Part shown: one piece after another, positions 1 through 8,372 of the stretch
How the letters are laid out: every line of letters starts with the position of its first letter
Position numbering within the stretch: position 1 is the stretch's first letter
Assembly: GCA_023663705.1 (NCBI GenBank)
Contig: JAMPGY010000008.1
Location: forward strand, 14,622 to 78,621
Origin: Clostridium sp.
GTDB taxonomy: Bacteria; Bacteroidota; Bacteroidia; Bacteroidales; Bacteroidaceae
DNA: 64,000 nucleotides
Direction: 5' to 3'
Notes under the pieces: generated by a model
Seen by the model: only the letters and a program-made list of their open reading frames with translations
What the model was told of the DNA's origin: nothing
Database searches by the model: none
Made by a program: the position numbers and the translations under genes

Positions 1-51
1 AAGAAGAAGCGTGTGTGACAGTGGATTGGATGTCACACACGCTTCTTCTTT
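1..51 (-). terminator. Terminator hairpin of the HAD/tex operon
   Basis: A perfect 20-bp inverted repeat (1-20 with 31-50) surrounds a 10-nt loop. It lies just after the stop codon of the minus-strand HAD gene. The window begins inside or right after it, so any T-run on the minus strand cannot be seen beyond position 1. Confidence 0.8.
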
Positions 52-91
52 TATTGAAAGTGGAGGGCTCCGTTCTTTCGAAACCGAAGCT

Positions 92-898
92 CTATAAGCA
101 GAATTTATTGACCACGTGAGCCACACCGTCTTCCTCGTTGGATAGTGTGATATAGTCTGCTTCGGCCTTTACCACTTCCTGTGCATTGGCCATTGCCACT
201 CCCAGTCCGGCGTATTTAATCATAGACAAATCGTTGAAACCGTCTCCACAGGCTATCATGTCTGCAGGAACCATTCTCAGTTCTTCAAGCAATACGGCCA
301 GGCTGCGGGCTTTGTCTATTCCTTCAGGCACCAGCTCCAGGAAAAACGGTTCCGAGCGGAACACATTCATGCGTCCGGTCAGCTTCTGCCGCATTTCCTT
401 TTCCAATTCCACCAATATCTCCGGCTTACCCACGATGAGACACTTGGGAACTGGGAAGTTAATGACGTCCAAAATATCCGGAACGGTGATGCTTTTCATC
501 TTGTTGAGGAAGGCTTCGTGGCGCACATACTCGTTCTCGGCGTCTTCCGATATGATATACTCATCCTTGTAGCTTAGCAGTACACAGTTGTTTCTTCTGG
601 CACAGTCCTGCAGGTAGGGGTATATCTCGGTGGAGAGTACGTTTTCATACATACATTCCTTGGTCTTCCAGTCGATTATCTGTCCTCCGTTGTAGGAGAG
701 GATATACCCCTCGTAGTGCTCCAGTTGTAATTCATCGGCCAGCGGCACAATGCCATAGGTAGGGCGTCCGGATGCCAACACTATTTTCAGTCCACGCTCC
801 TGTGCGTCAAGCAGAGTCTGCCGGGTGTACGGTGTGATTTCTTTTTTGTTGTTGGTGAGGGTGCCGTCCAAATCAAGCACCAGAAGTTTATATTTCAT
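92..898 (-). CDS. HAD-superfamily Cof-type sugar-phosphate phosphatase
   Basis: This 268-residue cytosolic protein is a Cof/YbiV-type (class IIB cap) HAD phosphatase. Motif I is LDLDGTLT at residues 8-15 (nucleophile Asp and acid/base Asp), motif II is the ASGRP segment near residue 42, and motif IV is GDGFNDLSM near residue 218. Such enzymes dephosphorylate sugar phosphates or flavin/PLP intermediates; the substrate cannot be read from sequence. The ATG at 898 lies 4 nt after the tex stop codon, so it is probably the last gene of the minus-strand run that starts at 4618. Length is normal for the family. Confidence 0.9.
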   Translation of the reverse strand: MKYKLLVLDLDGTLTNNKKEITPYTRQTLLDAQERGLKIVLASGRPTYGIVPLADELQLEHYEGYILSYNGGQIIDWKTKECMYENVLSTEIYPYLQDCARRNNCVLLSYKDEYIISEDAENEYVRHEAFLNKMKSITVPDILDVINFPVPKCLIVGKPEILVELEKEMRQKLTGRMNVFRSEPFFLELVPEGIDKARSLAVLLEELRMVPADMIACGDGFNDLSMIKYAGLGVAMANAQEVVKAEADYITLSNEEDGVAHVVNKFCL

Positions 899-902
899 AT
901 TC

Positions 903-3026
903 TTATGCTTTTTTTAGTGAAAGGGCGATGCGTTTGCGTTGCTTGTCTATTTCTATCACGCGGACAGTGACGTGCTGGTTGAGCGATACGATGCCTGTAG
1001 GGTCACTCACATAATGGTCTGCCATCTGCGAGATGTGCACCAATCCTTTTTCGTGGATGCCAATGTCCACAAAACATCCGAAATTGGTGATATTCGTCAC
1101 GATGCCGGGTAGCGTCATGCCTTCGGTCAGGTCGTCAATCTTCCGCACGTTATCGGCAAAGGCAAACGGCTTCACGCTGCTGCGCGGATCCCGTCCGGGC
1201 TTGTCCAGCTCGTGCATAATGTCGGTGAGAGTAGGCATTCCGCAGGTGTCGGATACATATTGTTCCAACTTAATCTTTTGCCTCAACTCTTTTGATTTAA
1301 TCAGTTCTTCTACTGTAGAATGAAGATCATTTGCCATGGCCTTGACCACTTCGTAACGCTCGGGATGAACTGATGAATTGTCCAGCGGGTTCTCTCCCTG
1401 CGGAATGCGGAGAAAACCTGCACACATTTCAAATGTCCGTTCTCCCATACGAGCCACTTTCAGCAGTTGCCGGCGGTTCCGGAAAGGACCGTTTTCTGTG
1501 CGGTATTGCACAATGTTGCGGGCCAGCTGCGGTCCTAATCCGGAGATATAGGCCAGCAGGTGATAGCTGGCAGTATTCAGATTCACACCTACTGTGTTGA
1601 CACAGGATTCCACGGTCTGATCCAGCGCTTTTTTCAATTTCCCTCCATCCACATCATGCTGATATTGTCCGATTCCAATCGATTTAGGGTCTATCTTCAC
1701 CAATTCGGCCAGCGGGTCCATCAATCGTCTGCCAATGGATACAGCACCTCTCACAGTGACGTCATAGTCGGGAAACTCCTCGCGTGCAAGACTTGAGGCC
1801 GAATAGATGGAGGCGCCATCTTCATTGACAATGTATACCTCCACCGGATGGGGAAAACGAACAGCACGGATGAAGTTCTCGGTCTCCCGGCTTGCGGTTC
1901 CGTTGCCTATCGCTATAGCCTCTATTTGGTATTGTTCTGTCAACTGCTGGATTTTCCTTCCTGCCTGTTCGGTTTTGCCATGGGGCGGGTGAGGGAAGAT
2001 CGTTTCGTTGTGAAGCAGTGTGCCTTGTGCATCCAAGCAAACCACCTTGCATCCTGTTCGGAATCCGGGGTCTATGGCTAAGGTGCGCTTCTGTCCCAGC
2101 GGTGCTGCCAACAACAGTTGGCGCAGGTTTTCTGTGAACACACGTATGGCTTCCTCGTCCGCTTTTTGTTTGGAGAGGGTGGCAAACTCCGTTTCGATCG
2201 ACGGTTTAAGCAATCGTTTGAAGGCATCTGTCAGGGCATAGCCTATCCAGGTCTTGCAGGTGGAGCGGGGATGCAGAAACCGACGTTCCATTTGCATCAG
2301 GCATTCCTCTTCGTCCGGCGATATGGTGATGCGCAGAAAGCCTTCGGCCTCGCCGCGGCGCATGGCCAGCAGACGATGGGAGGAGCAGCGTTTCAATGGT
2401 TCGCTGAAATCAAAATAGTCTCTATATTTTGCCGCCTCCTCTTCTTTCCCTTTGCATACTCGTGAAGTGATTGTGGCGGTGCGTTCAAACTGACGTCGGA
2501 CGATATTGCGTGCTTGTTCGTTTTCGTTGAAATGTTCGGCCAATATGTCGCAGGCGCCTTTCAGGACATCTTCGGCGGTGGGTACCTCCTTGTTTACATA
2601 AGCTTGTGCCTTATGTTCGGGATGAGGCTCCCGCTGCATCAATAACAGGTTGGCCAGTGGCTCCAAACCGTGCTGACGGGCAATTTCCGCCCGGGTTTTC
2701 CTCTTCGGTTTGAAGGGCAGATAGATGTCCTCCAACTCCACTCCGTTCCAACAGTCGGCGATTCGTTTTTCCAGTTCCGGTGTCAGGCGTTCGCTTTTGC
2801 GGATGGTGCTCAGTATGGTTTCTTTTCTTTTCTCAAGTTCCGTCAGTTCGTCTGCAGCATCTTTGATGGCGGCGATAGCCACTTCGTCCATGCTTCCGGT
2901 GGCTTCTTTGCGATAACGGCTGATAAAGGGTACTGTGGCTCCCTCCGAAAGCAATTTCAATGTGTTGCTTACCCCTTTTGTATGTAGAGACAAACGGGTG
3001 GCAATCATCCGGCTGAAGTCTGTCAT
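903..3026 (-). CDS. tex: Tex-family transcription accessory / RNA-binding protein
   Basis: A 707-residue protein with the standard Tex order: helical N-terminal domain, YqgF/RNase H-like core with LAIDPGFRTGCK near residue 315, helix-hairpin-helix repeats (LNTASYHLLAYISGLG... near 480-500), and a C-terminal S1 domain (GMTLPGIVTNITNFGCFVDIGIHEKGLVHISQMAD, about 630-665). Tex binds nucleic acid and in other bacteria affects transcription and stress or virulence gene expression; its precise role here is not shown. The start ATG overlaps the upstream FHA gene stop by 4 nt, which indicates translational coupling. Length matches the family and nothing looks broken. Confidence 0.95.
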   Translation of the reverse strand: MTDFSRMIATRLSLHTKGVSNTLKLLSEGATVPFISRYRKEATGSMDEVAIAAIKDAADELTELEKRKETILSTIRKSERLTPELEKRIADCWNGVELEDIYLPFKPKRKTRAEIARQHGLEPLANLLLMQREPHPEHKAQAYVNKEVPTAEDVLKGACDILAEHFNENEQARNIVRRQFERTATITSRVCKGKEEEAAKYRDYFDFSEPLKRCSSHRLLAMRRGEAEGFLRITISPDEEECLMQMERRFLHPRSTCKTWIGYALTDAFKRLLKPSIETEFATLSKQKADEEAIRVFTENLRQLLLAAPLGQKRTLAIDPGFRTGCKVVCLDAQGTLLHNETIFPHPPHGKTEQAGRKIQQLTEQYQIEAIAIGNGTASRETENFIRAVRFPHPVEVYIVNEDGASIYSASSLAREEFPDYDVTVRGAVSIGRRLMDPLAELVKIDPKSIGIGQYQHDVDGGKLKKALDQTVESCVNTVGVNLNTASYHLLAYISGLGPQLARNIVQYRTENGPFRNRRQLLKVARMGERTFEMCAGFLRIPQGENPLDNSSVHPERYEVVKAMANDLHSTVEELIKSKELRQKIKLEQYVSDTCGMPTLTDIMHELDKPGRDPRSSVKPFAFADNVRKIDDLTEGMTLPGIVTNITNFGCFVDIGIHEKGLVHISQMADHYVSDPTGIVSLNQHVTVRVIEIDKQRKRIALSLKKA

Positions 3027-3568
3027 AAGGTTTCTTCGGTTGATTCGTTGTCAGCAGTACGCAGAATCAGCGTGGTGGCTCCTATGGTGACGATGGCACC
3101 GTTGTCTATGCGCACTCTATCCACGTCCCTCAGAATCTCGTTCATGTAGAATGTTCCGGTATTACTGGGTGCATCACGCAGGGTATAAATCCATTTTCCG
3201 GCCTTATTCTTTTTCACGTTGATGATGCAATGGGTCGTGTCTACGCTGGGATCTACGGTTTCGATAGGTGTGTTGATATTACTTCCTTTCACATATCGCC
3301 CGATTACGTTGTCGCCCGGATGAAGAGGCAGAACCTGTTTGTAGTGAAACACATTCTCTACCACCACAATACTCCCGCAAGCATCGTTATTCTCATTCTC
3401 GTCCCATTGTTCTTCCTTGCGTGTCGCTTTCAGTTTGGACACTCCGATGCGGATGCCGAATTGCTTGTGGCATACTTCGCATTCAAAAACCAATGATTGT
3501 CCTTCCGGATATTGTTTTTCGTCAAAGGTGATGTAGTTGTCACATTTGGGGCAACGTACGCGCTTCAT
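3023..3568 (-). CDS. Zinc-ribbon plus FHA domain protein
   Basis: A 181-residue protein with no signal peptide. The N-terminus has a zinc-ribbon/MJ0042-like knuckle (CPKC near residue 6 and CEVC near residue 30). The C-terminal half is an FHA fold with the usual GRY start (VIGRYVKGSN near 88), a THCIINV stretch and an NTGTFYMN turn. FHA domains bind phosphothreonine, so a role in Ser/Thr phosphosignalling is possible, but the partner is not evident. It sits between the HU/SPOR gene (12 nt away) and tex (4-nt overlap) in one apparent operon. Confidence 0.8.
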   Translation of the reverse strand: MKRVRCPKCDNYITFDEKQYPEGQSLVFECEVCHKQFGIRIGVSKLKATRKEEQWDENENNDACGSIVVVENVFHYKQVLPLHPGDNVIGRYVKGSNINTPIETVDPSVDTTHCIINVKKNKAGKWIYTLRDAPSNTGTFYMNEILRDVDRVRIDNGAIVTIGATTLILRTADNESTEETL

Positions 3569-3580
3569 GTATGAAATGTT

Positions 3581-4618
3581 TTAGTTTAAGTTCAATACCC
3601 AAGCTGTCTCGAAATCAGTATAATTATGTTTGAGGTTGTTCATCTTGGCATAGGCTGCGGATTCGGTTTCAAAACCATTGAAAATCACTCTCACCATCTT
3701 TCCTTTTACGTATACCCGCGCGCCTTCAATACCTCTTTTTTTCAGATTCTCCACATATTGGTGTGCGTTCTTTTCCGAAATGGAACTTACCACAACCACG
3801 GCATATCCTGTAGCTTGGTCGGTTGATAATGTTTGGTCTTCTGTATTTTGCAGAGCCGTATGGACTTCTGGGTTTTCAACTTCCATATGTGGCTCGGTTG
3901 CGATTTCGGGTGCGGTCTGACGGTTGTTGGTCAAAGTGTCGGATTGCTGCTCACTCGCATCCATCTGTTGCATGATGGCAGTCGGTATGAGCATTTGGCT
4001 CATTTGTATCTGTTCACGACCACCTTCAATATTGGCGGCGGTGGGAGAGAGGAGTACAAAGAGCAGAATGGCTGCAGCGGAAGCACTCACATAGTTGATC
4101 AAACGACGGCTGATTTGTATGGTGATGTGTTTGTCTTCATCTTTTTGTTGCTCATCCGCAACTTGTTGGTTTTTCATGGCCGTGCATTCCGCGTCTGTCT
4201 GCAGGGTCGGGAACTCAAAGGCGTCCAAACCATAGTAGGCCGGACATACGGTACCTGCTTCATAAGGCGAAAAAAGAATCTCTCCGTCTTCGTTTTGAGT
4301 AAAAAGTCCGATACCCTCAAAGTCACATGTTCCGTTCTCCAACAGAGTCTGACGCAGTAGCAAAACCTTTTGATTCAACATTTTTTTTGCCTCGGCTTCG
4401 TCCACGCGATAGGTTTTCATGAATGAATTGACCAGCAAACCGTCATTCGTCTGCAACTGGGGATTGAATCCCACAGTACGTAAGGGCGGAAGGAACAGTT
4501 GCTCCTCATCTACACGCTGTGAAGCCACTTGCCGCGTGACAAAACCACCGAACCGGGGGATTACCACGCAATCGTTGCTTAATAGCAGGTTTTCTATATG
4601 TCTGGATAATTCTTTCAC
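3581..4618 (-). CDS. HU-CCDC81-like and SPOR domain membrane protein
   Basis: 345 residues. The N-terminal ~130 residues match the Bacteroidetes HU-CCDC81 region (IENLLLSNDCVVIPRFGGFV near 8-27), followed by one membrane segment (about 173-195, VSASAAAILLFVLLSP), a low-complexity linker, and a C-terminal SPOR domain (about 270-345, YAVVVVSSISEKNAHQYVENLKKRG). SPOR domains bind denuded peptidoglycan glycan strands at division sites, so a cell-envelope or division role is inferred. The start codon is GTG at 4618; an in-frame stop lies 12 nt upstream, so no longer start is possible. Confidence 0.85.
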   Translation of the reverse strand: MKELSRHIENLLLSNDCVVIPRFGGFVTRQVASQRVDEEQLFLPPLRTVGFNPQLQTNDGLLVNSFMKTYRVDEAEAKKMLNQKVLLLRQTLLENGTCDFEGIGLFTQNEDGEILFSPYEAGTVCPAYYGLDAFEFPTLQTDAECTAMKNQQVADEQQKDEDKHITIQISRRLINYVSASAAAILLFVLLSPTAANIEGGREQIQMSQMLIPTAIMQQMDASEQQSDTLTNNRQTAPEIATEPHMEVENPEVHTALQNTEDQTLSTDQATGYAVVVVSSISEKNAHQYVENLKKRGIEGARVYVKGKMVRVIFNGFETESAAYAKMNNLKHNYTDFETAWVLNLN

Positions 4619-4622
4619 GTTG

Positions 4623-4630
4623 CAAAATTA
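4623..4630 (-). promoter_or_regulatory. Putative -7 box of the HU/SPOR-FHA-tex operon
   Basis: The minus strand reads TAATTTTG, fitting the Bacteroidetes TAnnTTTG -7 box. It ends only about 5 nt before the GTG start at 4618, so transcripts from it would be almost leaderless. No good -33 box was seen. Confidence 0.4.
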
Positions 4631-4716
4631 CTGCTTTCTTCCCATCCAAACGAATTTTTCGGGGAGTTTTTAGCAACTATTTTCCACTCATCACAAGCGG
4701 CTACCGTAATTTTTTA

Positions 4717-4724
4717 TACCTTTG
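4717..4724 (+). promoter_or_regulatory. -7 promoter box for rfbC-ugd
   Basis: TACCTTTG fits the Bacteroidetes -7 consensus 28 nt before the rfbC ATG. The -33 region has no clear TTTG. It would drive rfbC, ugd and the downstream lipoprotein. Confidence 0.55.
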
Positions 4725-4751
4725 TCCCGACATTAAACTTGAACAAGTAGT

Positions 4752-5300
4752 ATGGAATATATAGATACGGCTATTGAAGGCGTGTGGATTATCGAGCCTA
4801 AGGTTTTTAAAGATTCACGCGGGTATTTCATGGAAGCGTTTAAACAAGACGAATTTGAGGCTCATGTGGGTGCGGTGAATTTTATACAGGACAATGAATC
4901 GAAGTCTACCTTCGGGGTATTGCGTGGTTTGCATTATCAGAGCGGGGAGTTCAGTCAGGCCAAGTTGGTGCGGGTGATCAAAGGACGTGTTTTGGACGTG
5001 GCGGTTGATTTGCGCAAGAGTTCGCCCACTTTCAGACAGCATGTGATGGTGGAGTTGAGTGAGGAGAACAAGCGTCAGTTTTTTATTCCGCGTGGTTTCG
5101 CCCATGGTTTCCTGGTGCTGAGTGACGAAGCTGTATTCACGTATAAGGTAGATAACGGATATGCTCCGCAAGCCGAATGCTCCATCCGTTTTGACGATCC
5201 GGAGTTGGGCATCTGCTGGCCGATCGACCGTGAGGAAATGGTGCTTTCAGAGAAAGACACCCGGGGAGTCTGCGTGAGTGACGCTGTGTTGTTTGACTAA
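4752..5300 (+). CDS. rfbC: dTDP-4-dehydrorhamnose 3,5-epimerase
   Basis: A 182-residue cupin-fold RmlC. It converts dTDP-4-dehydro-6-deoxyglucose to dTDP-4-dehydrorhamnose in dTDP-L-rhamnose synthesis for surface polysaccharide. Visible family signatures are the GVLRGLHYQ segment near residue 55 with the catalytic His, VRVIKGRVLDVAVDLR near 73-88, and FIPRGFAHGFLVLSDEAVFTYKVDNGY (110-136). rfbA/B/D are not in the window. It is followed 10 nt later by ugd in the same direction, forming a nucleotide-sugar operon. Confidence 0.95.
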   Translation: MEYIDTAIEGVWIIEPKVFKDSRGYFMEAFKQDEFEAHVGAVNFIQDNESKSTFGVLRGLHYQSGEFSQAKLVRVIKGRVLDVAVDLRKSSPTFRQHVMVELSEENKRQFFIPRGFAHGFLVLSDEAVFTYKVDNGYAPQAECSIRFDDPELGICWPIDREEMVLSEKDTRGVCVSDAVLFD

Positions 5301-5310
5301 TTTTACAGAA

Positions 5311-6624
5311 ATGAAGATAGCTGTTGTCGGAACGGGGTATGTAGGGTTGGTGACAGGTACATGTTTTGCCGAAACCGGTGTGGATGTAACCTGTGTGGAT
5401 GTTGATCCTGGCAAGATTGAGAAGTTGAAACAGGGAGATATTCCTATCTACGAACCCGGATTGAAAGAGATGGTATTGCGTAATGCGGCTGCCGGACGAT
5501 TGAAGTTCACTACGAGTCTGGCAGATTGTCTGGACGATGTGGAAGTGGTGTTCAGCGCCGTGGGTACGCCTCCGGATGAAGACGGAAGTGCAGACTTGAA
5601 ATACGTGCTTCAGGTGGCTGAAACCATAGGAGAATATATGAATGACTATAAGTTGGTTGTCACCAAGAGCACGGTTCCTGTGGGTACGGCACGCAAGGTG
5701 AAGGATATGATTGCCGGGCGGCTGGCCGCTCGTGGAGTGGATATTCCGTTTGATGTGGCTTCCAATCCGGAGTTCCTGAAAGAAGGTAATGCCATCAGCG
5801 ACTTCATGAGTCCCGACCGTGTGGTGGTGGGTGTGGAGTCCGATCGGGCACGCGTGTTGATGACCAAATTATATAAGCCGTTTTTGGTGAACAATTTCCG
5901 TGTTATTTTTATGGACATACCGTCTGCAGAGATGACCAAGTATGCAGCCAATGCCATGCTGGCCACCCGCATCAGTTTCATGAATGATATTGCCAATTTG
6001 TGTGAGCGGGTAGGCGCAGATGTTACTGCCGTGCGAAATGGAATCGGTGCGGATTCCCGTATCGGCCGCAAGTTTCTGTATGCCGGTTGCGGCTACGGTG
6101 GATCTTGTTTTCCCAAGGATGTTAAGGCTTTGATCCGTACAGCTGATAAAGAAGGTTATTCCATGCGGGTGCTCAAGGCTGTGGAAGAGGTTAACGAAGC
6201 GCAGAAATCTATTCTGTTTGCCAAATTGCAAAAGGCTGTAGGAGGAGATTTGAAGGGCAAGACCATTGCTTTGTGGGGATTGGCTTTCAAACCCGAGACC
6301 GACGACATGCGCGAGGCGCCTGCGTTGGTGCTGATCGATCATCTCAAACAGGCGGGTTGCGACATTCGCGTCTATGATCCCAAGGCCATGGAGGAATGTC
6401 GACGCAGGATCGGTGACACCGTGTTCTATGCGCAGGATATGTATGATGCCATTTTGGATGCCGATGCGTTGATGTTGGTCACCGAGTGGAAGGAATTCCG
6501 TATGCCGGCTTGGGGAGTGGTGAAGAAAACGATGAGGGGAAACTTGCTGATAGACGGACGTAACATATATGATGACAAGGATGTTGCGGAGCAAGGATTA
6601 GAGTATTACTGTATCGGCAGATAG
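5311..6624 (+). CDS. ugd: UDP-glucose 6-dehydrogenase
   Basis: 437 residues from the ATG at 5311. It oxidises UDP-glucose to UDP-glucuronate with two NAD+ per turnover, feeding capsule or LPS synthesis. The N-terminal Rossmann motif is VVGTGYVGLVTG, the catalytic Cys is in YGGSCFPKD (Cys about residue 266), and the C-terminal UDP-binding domain has LWGLAFKPETDDMREAP. I chose the MKIAVVGTG start, which gives the usual family N-terminus; an upstream in-frame ATG at 5278 would overlap rfbC. A lipoprotein gene begins 6 nt after the stop. Confidence 0.95.
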   Translation: MKIAVVGTGYVGLVTGTCFAETGVDVTCVDVDPGKIEKLKQGDIPIYEPGLKEMVLRNAAAGRLKFTTSLADCLDDVEVVFSAVGTPPDEDGSADLKYVLQVAETIGEYMNDYKLVVTKSTVPVGTARKVKDMIAGRLAARGVDIPFDVASNPEFLKEGNAISDFMSPDRVVVGVESDRARVLMTKLYKPFLVNNFRVIFMDIPSAEMTKYAANAMLATRISFMNDIANLCERVGADVTAVRNGIGADSRIGRKFLYAGCGYGGSCFPKDVKALIRTADKEGYSMRVLKAVEEVNEAQKSILFAKLQKAVGGDLKGKTIALWGLAFKPETDDMREAPALVLIDHLKQAGCDIRVYDPKAMEECRRRIGDTVFYAQDMYDAILDADALMLVTEWKEFRMPAWGVVKKTMRGNLLIDGRNIYDDKDVAEQGLEYYCIGR

Positions 6625-6630
6625 TGGCGG

Positions 6631-7437
6631 ATGAGACACGTTGGGTGGATAGCTCTTGTTGGTTTGTTTGTCTTGATCGCATGCCGGAAAGAGGGTGTTT
6701 CCGTTTTGCCTGAGGCTGTTTCCGGAGAAGAAGATCTGGAGGCACAGGCTGCTTTTCAAGGGATATGGGTTGACGATGAAAATGATTGTGTGTTGTTCCG
6801 GGTCAGGGGAGACAGCATTTACTATCCTGACACGGTCAATTGTCCGGAACGTTTTTGTATTCGCCGTGATTCACTTGTGATGTCCGGCGAGTCTACGGTT
6901 TCTTACTTTATAGAGCAACGCGGGACGGATATTTTCCGTTTTCGGGTGTCTACGGGAGATTTGATTTGTCTGAAGCGTTCGGATAATCCGGAGGACACAT
7001 TGCTCTTTGAGGGTCGTTACACAGCTCCGATAGTGCTGAATGAGGTGATGAAGAAGGACACCGTAGTGTTTGGTAATGGCAACCGTTATCACTGCTATGT
7101 TTTTGTGAATCCCAGCAAGTATAAGGTGGTAAAGAAGAGTTTCACCGATGAAAGTATAGAGGTGGAAAATGTGTACTACGACAACGTGGTGCATCTCAGT
7201 GTATATTGTGGCAAGGAATGTGTCTATTCCAAGGATTTTGTGAAGGGGGATTTTGCCGCGTATGTTCCATTGTCGTTCTTGGAACAGTCTATTTTGTCAA
7301 AGGCCGACTTTTATCGTATTTCAACCGATGGATGTCATTTTGTGGCAACTATCGGAATCCCGGATGATGCTTCATGTTATGCTGTGGACATCTGTGTGAA
7401 TTTCGCGGGCGAGATGTCTATGCGTTTGCAGGAGTAA
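6631..7437 (+). CDS. Hypothetical lipoprotein
   Basis: 268 residues with a short hydrophobic signal and lipobox (GLFVLIAC, Cys at about residue 18), so probably a lipidated envelope protein. The rest is mostly beta-strand-like, with no motif I recognise. It starts 6 nt after ugd and is probably co-transcribed with rfbC-ugd, but nothing in the sequence ties it to polysaccharide synthesis. Confidence 0.75.
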   Translation: MRHVGWIALVGLFVLIACRKEGVSVLPEAVSGEEDLEAQAAFQGIWVDDENDCVLFRVRGDSIYYPDTVNCPERFCIRRDSLVMSGESTVSYFIEQRGTDIFRFRVSTGDLICLKRSDNPEDTLLFEGRYTAPIVLNEVMKKDTVVFGNGNRYHCYVFVNPSKYKVVKKSFTDESIEVENVYYDNVVHLSVYCGKECVYSKDFVKGDFAAYVPLSFLEQSILSKADFYRISTDGCHFVATIGIPDDASCYAVDICVNFAGEMSMRLQE

Positions 7438-7582
7438 TCGCTTGTTGTCGCGCATATTGGGCTACTTGATAGATCTTGTCAATTAAGTTTTTTCGAGCAT
7501 CCGGACCGGTGAGATTGTTATCAATCAGCCTGTGGGAAAAACATACTTTAACCGGATTCAATATTATTCAACTATATTTTTA

Positions 7583-7613
7583 TTGGGGCTGTGTGGATTA
7601 ATGTCTATATTTG
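7583..7613 (+). promoter_or_regulatory. Promoter of rubrerythrin
   Basis: TTG at 7583-7585, a 20-nt spacer and TATATTTG at 7606-7613 fit the Bacteroidetes -33/-7 arrangement. This leaves a ~55-nt leader before the ATG at 7675. The rest of the 237-bp gap after 7437 shows no gene. Confidence 0.7.
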
Positions 7614-7674
7614 CCGCGGAGTTCAATGTAACTCCTTAAATTTCATGTGTTTTATCAATAAATAAAATGTAATT

Positions 7675-8253
7675 ATGGAAAAAAGTATTAAAGGCACTCA
7701 GACAGAGAAGAACTTGTTGACATCGTTTGCTGGAGAATCTCAGGCACGTATGCGTTATACATATTATTCAAGTGTGGCCAAGAAGGAGGGATACGAACAG
7801 ATTGCCGCCATCTTTATGGAGACAGCCGAACAGGAAAAAGAACATGCCAAGCGGATGTTCAAGTGGTTGGAAGGTGGCAGTGTGGAAATCACAGCCAGTT
7901 ATCCGGCCGGTGTGATCAGTGACACGTTGTCCAATCTGAAGGCGGCTGCCTGTGGTGAGCATGAAGAATGGGCGGTGGATTATCCTTACTTTGCCGAGGT
8001 GGCCGATGCGGAAGGTTTTCCGGCCATTGCTACGATGTATCGTATGATCGTTGTGGCCGAGCAGGCTCACGAAGAGCGTTATTTGGCATTGGCGTCCAAT
8101 CTGGAGAATAATCAGGTTTTTGCCAAGGAGGAGGAAGTCGTGTGGCAGTGCCGCAACTGCGGTTATACGGTGAAAGGTAAGGATGCTCCCAAGACCTGTC
8201 CTGCCTGTTTGCATCCACAGGCTCATTTTGAGGTGAAGAAGACCAACTACTAA
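7675..8253 (+). CDS. rbr: Rubrerythrin
   Basis: 192 residues, the classic size. The N-terminal ferritin-like four-helix domain carries the diiron ligands (FAGESQARMRY near 18, METAEQEKEHAK near 43, AEVADAEGFP, VVAEQAHEERY). The C-terminal rubredoxin-like domain has CRNCGY and CPACLH holding the Fe(Cys)4 site. Rubrerythrin reduces hydrogen peroxide in anaerobes, which fits an obligate anaerobic host. It is monocistronic, with its own promoter and terminator. Confidence 0.97.
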   Translation: MEKSIKGTQTEKNLLTSFAGESQARMRYTYYSSVAKKEGYEQIAAIFMETAEQEKEHAKRMFKWLEGGSVEITASYPAGVISDTLSNLKAAACGEHEEWAVDYPYFAEVADAEGFPAIATMYRMIVVAEQAHEERYLALASNLENNQVFAKEEEVVWQCRNCGYTVKGKDAPKTCPACLHPQAHFEVKKTNY

Positions 8254-8270
8254 AGGATCTTATTGGTATT

Positions 8271-8327
8271 AAAAAGAGACTGTCTGACTTGTGATGTGAA
8301 TCCTAAAGTTTAGACAGTCTCTTTTGA
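8271..8327 (+). terminator. Terminator after rubrerythrin
   Basis: AAAAGAGACTGTCT pairs with AGACAGTCTCTTTT across a ~25-nt loop. The A- and T-rich ends could make it work in both directions between convergent genes. Confidence 0.8.
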
Positions 8328-8372
8328 TATGATTGTGTACTGTGCCCGGTAGGTCAATCCCCACGGTATAGC

